From the NCBI GenBank assembly GCA_002424845.1, contig DILD01000005.1:1-7195 (forward strand): 7,195 bases of DNA, in the 5' to 3' direction. A model generated the notes under the pieces. The model was not told where the DNA came from, searched no databases, and was given only the letters and a program-made list of their open reading frames with translations. Positions 5,049-7,195 of the stretch are shown in pieces. The position numbers and the translations under genes were made by a program. The stretch is from Thiobacillus denitrificans (GTDB lineage: Bacteria; Pseudomonadota; Gammaproteobacteria; Burkholderiales; Thiobacillaceae). Each line of letters begins with the position of its first letter. Position 1 is the stretch's first letter.

Positions 5049-6854
5049 ATGTTTCAACGCCCGCCCATGACGCGCTGGCTCGCGCTTTGCCTGTTGTCCT
5101 CCTCGGTGATGGCCGCTTCGCCCGATGGCGTGGTGTCCGTCTCGCATCCTGCCGCCGCCGCAGCCGGCGCGCGCATGCTGGCGCAAGGCGGCAATGCCAT
5201 CGATGCCGCAGCCGCCGTGCAGTTCGCATTGAATGTGGTCGAACCGCAAGCGTCCGGCATCGGCGGCGGCGGCTTCATGATGATCCACCTCGCCAGAACA
5301 GGCGAAACCTTCATCGTCGATTCGCGCGAACGTGCCCCTGCTGCGGCCAGTGCGGACATGTTCGCCCCTGACGGTCTGCCGATGCCTTTCCTGCAGGCCT
5401 CGACCAGCGGCCTGGCCGTGGGCGTGCCCGGCACGTTGCGCGGCGTCGACACAGCGCTGCGCCGCTGGGGCACGAGAAAACTGGCCGACACCCTGGCGCC
5501 GGCCATCGAGCTCGCCGAGCGCGGCTTTCGCGTCAATCGCTTTCTCGCTGCCGACATCGTCAACGACGCCGGCCGTACGCAAATCCATCCCGAGACCGCC
5601 GCGATCTTCCGTCCCGGCGGCGTGCCGCTTGCTGAAGGCGACTGGCTAGTCCAGCCTGACCTCGCCAAAACCCTGAAGCACATCGCCGCCGGGGGCCCGG
5701 ACGCGTTCTATCGCGGCCCCCTGGCACGAGCCATCATCAAGGCCCAGCAGCGTACGCGCAGCGAATTGGGCGAAGACGGCATGGGCCGCATGACAGTGGA
5801 TGATCTCGGAAACTATCAGGTTGCGATCCGCAAGCCCCTGATCGGCCATTACCGTGGCTGGACGCTTGCCAGCATGCCGCCGCCCTCTTCAGGCGGGCTC
5901 ACCCTGTTGCAGATGCTGGCGCTGCTGGAACGCTTCCCGCTTGGCGATGCCGCGCAGGGCTACGGCTTCGGCAGCCCCAAAACGCTGCACGCAATGGCCG
6001 AGGCAATGCGTCTTGCCTTCGCCGACCGCGCGCTGTGGATCGGGGACGACGATGCCGCACCCATCCCTCGACAGGGACTGCTGCATCCCGGTTATCTGGC
6101 GACGCGTGCCAACCTGATCAAGGCCGACCGCCGCATGGACACGCCGCAGGCAGGCGATCCCCTGCCCTGGGATTCATCCGCCGCCCGGCCAAAACCCTCG
6201 CCTGCGAATCCGGAAAGCCCGCACACCACCCATTTCTCCATCGTCGATCGCTGGGGCAACGTGGTGAGCTACACCAGCACCATCGAATTCACCTGGGGAT
6301 CGGGCATCACCGTGCCGGGCTATGGGTTTCTGCTCAACAACGAACTGACCGATTTCAATTTCCTGCCTGCTGCCGATGCGGCTGAGGGCGACCCCGGCGC
6401 CAACGACGTTGCACCGTACAAGCGTCCCCGCTCCAGCATGGCCCCCGTGCTGTTGTTCAAGGAAGGCAAACCGGTTGCGGCTTACGGCTCGCCCGGCGGA
6501 GCCAGCATCATCAATTCGGTGCTCAACGTCACGCTGAATCTCATCGACCACGGCATGTCCCTGCAGCAGGCGATCGACGCACCCAGGCTGTCGGTCACCC
6601 ACGCAACGGGCAGGATCAGCTGCGAAGGGGGGCATGAGTTCATGCAACCGGCTTTCACCGTCGCCACGCAAAATGTCCTGCGCGAATCAGGCCATCCAGG
6701 CCTGGGCGAAACGGGCGCGGAGGGCTGCCGGGAGGCGATCGGCTCGGTTCAGGCCATCGCAACCGAGCCCATGAAGGGCACCCATCGCGGTGCGGCGGAC
6801 TTGCGCCGCGAAGGCACCGTCATCCAGGTCAAGTCGGCCCCGGTTCGTCCCTGA
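5049..6854 (+). CDS. ggt: Gamma-glutamyltransferase (gamma-glutamyltranspeptidase), exported
   Basis: GGT cleaves the gamma-glutamyl bond of glutathione and related amides, transferring the group to water or an amino acid, usually in the periplasm. The precursor (601 residues from this start) cleaves itself into a large and a small subunit at the nucleophilic threonine. Here that is Thr393, the first T of TTHFSIVD, giving a small subunit of 209 residues. Other family landmarks are Arg93 in VDSRERAP (equivalent to the E. coli substrate-binding Arg114), LLNNELTDF, a lid-loop-length segment before KRPRSSM (Ser462-Ser463), and GSPGG (480-484). The N-terminus is a signal peptide, MTRW then LALCLLSSSVMA, with likely cleavage near residue 22. 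Starts at 4947, 5049 and 5067 share the frame, and none has a strong ribosome binding site. I chose 5049 for a normal-length signal peptide; 4947 would prepend a 34-residue tail unlike an export signal. One oddity is a Trp where the family pattern usually has Phe/Tyr before Gly (EFTWGSG). Confidence 0.95.
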   Translation: MFQRPPMTRWLALCLLSSSVMAASPDGVVSVSHPAAAAAGARMLAQGGNAIDAAAAVQFALNVVEPQASGIGGGGFMMIHLARTGETFIVDSRERAPAAASADMFAPDGLPMPFLQASTSGLAVGVPGTLRGVDTALRRWGTRKLADTLAPAIELAERGFRVNRFLAADIVNDAGRTQIHPETAAIFRPGGVPLAEGDWLVQPDLAKTLKHIAAGGPDAFYRGPLARAIIKAQQRTRSELGEDGMGRMTVDDLGNYQVAIRKPLIGHYRGWTLASMPPPSSGGLTLLQMLALLERFPLGDAAQGYGFGSPKTLHAMAEAMRLAFADRALWIGDDDAAPIPRQGLLHPGYLATRANLIKADRRMDTPQAGDPLPWDSSAARPKPSPANPESPHTTHFSIVDRWGNVVSYTSTIEFTWGSGITVPGYGFLLNNELTDFNFLPAADAAEGDPGANDVAPYKRPRSSMAPVLLFKEGKPVAAYGSPGGASIINSVLNVTLNLIDHGMSLQQAIDAPRLSVTHATGRISCEGGHEFMQPAFTVATQNVLRESGHPGLGETGAEGCREAIGSVQAIATEPMKGTHRGAADLRREGTVIQVKSAPVRP

Positions 6855-6856
6855 AC

Positions 6857-7195
6857 TCAGGCAGGGGGCGGCAAGGGCTTCAGGTGCAGCACGAACCAGT
6901 CCGCAGCCTGACGAGCCACGGTTTCAAGTGTGCCGGGCTCCTCGAACAGGTGGGTTGCGCCGGGAACGATCACCAGCTGCTTCTCGCAGCGTAACTGCTC
7001 ATAAGCCTGCTGGTTGAGGTCGATCACGACATCGTCGTCGCCGCCGACCAATAGCAGGGTGGGCGCCGTCACCGTGGCCAGCGCATGCGCGCTGGCCAGG
7101 TCGGGACGGCCTCCGCGCGACACCACGGCCCTGGCCGCCGCGCCAAGCTTCGCCGCCGCATCGAGCGCGGCGGCCCCTCCCGTGCTGGCGCCGAA
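6857..7195 (-). CDS. Alpha/beta hydrolase, dienelactone-hydrolase-like, C-terminal part (5' truncated by window)
   Basis: The last 112 residues are present; the gene enters from the right edge on the minus strand. The fragment starts at the nucleophile elbow FGASTGGAAAL, with Ser as residue 4 of the visible part. It continues through VVSRGGRPDL and APTLLLVGGDDDVVIDLN, where the acidic residue of the triad is expected (about 53-55), and then GATHLFEEPG with the catalytic His at visible residue 82. This set (GxSxG-type elbow, GGxDDxVI, ATHLFEE) is typical of a dienelactone-hydrolase-like family that is often encoded as the C-terminal half of, or next to, a phosphoribosyltransferase-domain protein. 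Whether such a domain precedes it here is outside the window. The actual substrate is not known for most members. Its stop codon is 2 bp from that of ggt, in convergent orientation, so the two transcripts probably overlap. Confidence 0.85.
   Translation of the reverse strand, partial: FGASTGGAAALDAAAKLGAAARAVVSRGGRPDLASAHALATVTAPTLLLVGGDDDVVIDLNQQAYEQLRCEKQLVIVPGATHLFEEPGTLETVARQAADWFVLHLKPLPPPA

Noticed and set aside
4842..5588. A 248-residue open frame on the minus strand opposite the 5' part of ggt
   Set aside because: Antisense to well-conserved GGT motifs, with low-complexity Ala/Arg/His/Gly composition and no family resemblance.

Overview
The window is GC-rich, densely coding DNA that looks like a proteobacterial chromosome, most plausibly beta- or gammaproteobacterial. 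This placement rests on GC-biased third codon positions, [NiFe]-hydrogenase maturation genes, a periplasmic-type gamma-glutamyltransferase, and an intergenic repeat resembling the GTGGGAG-headed REP families of Pseudomonas and Xanthomonadaceae. No lineage-specific marker was seen, so it is an inference. No tRNA, rRNA, CRISPR array, transposase or phage gene was recognised.

Layout. (1) Positions 1-404 hold the 3' end of hypF. A 219-bp gap with a REP-like repeat cluster follows, then complete hypE (624-1628). HypF and HypE together make and dehydrate the carbamoyl group that becomes the cyanide ligands of the [NiFe]-hydrogenase active site. hypC and hypD, often found between these two genes, are absent here. 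(2) A 162-bp gap with a bulged hairpin leads to an integral-membrane gene starting at 1791. Its coding potential changes frame between about 2740 and 2763 and continues to 4449. Joined by omitting one base, the two frames give an 885-residue protein: a multi-pass transporter-like domain (MFS or ATP/ADP-translocase-like) followed by a soluble HEAT-repeat region. A stand-alone cyclic-nucleotide-binding-domain protein (4446-4889) overlaps its stop by ATGA. (3) A probable intrinsic terminator (4902-4941) ends this pair. (4) A secreted gamma-glutamyltransferase (about 5049-6854) follows. (5) The 3' end of an alpha/beta hydrolase (dienelactone-hydrolase-like) lies on the minus strand (6857-7195), converging on ggt with 2 bp between stop codons.

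The most interesting unit is 1791-4889: a transporter-like membrane domain, a HEAT scaffold and a cyclic-nucleotide sensor, translationally coupled. It looks like a ligand-gated membrane system of unknown substrate. The frameshift inside it is either a one-base sequence error or a real lesion, and should be settled first. The hydrogenase, transporter/sensor, ggt and hydrolase segments show no obvious functional link to one another.
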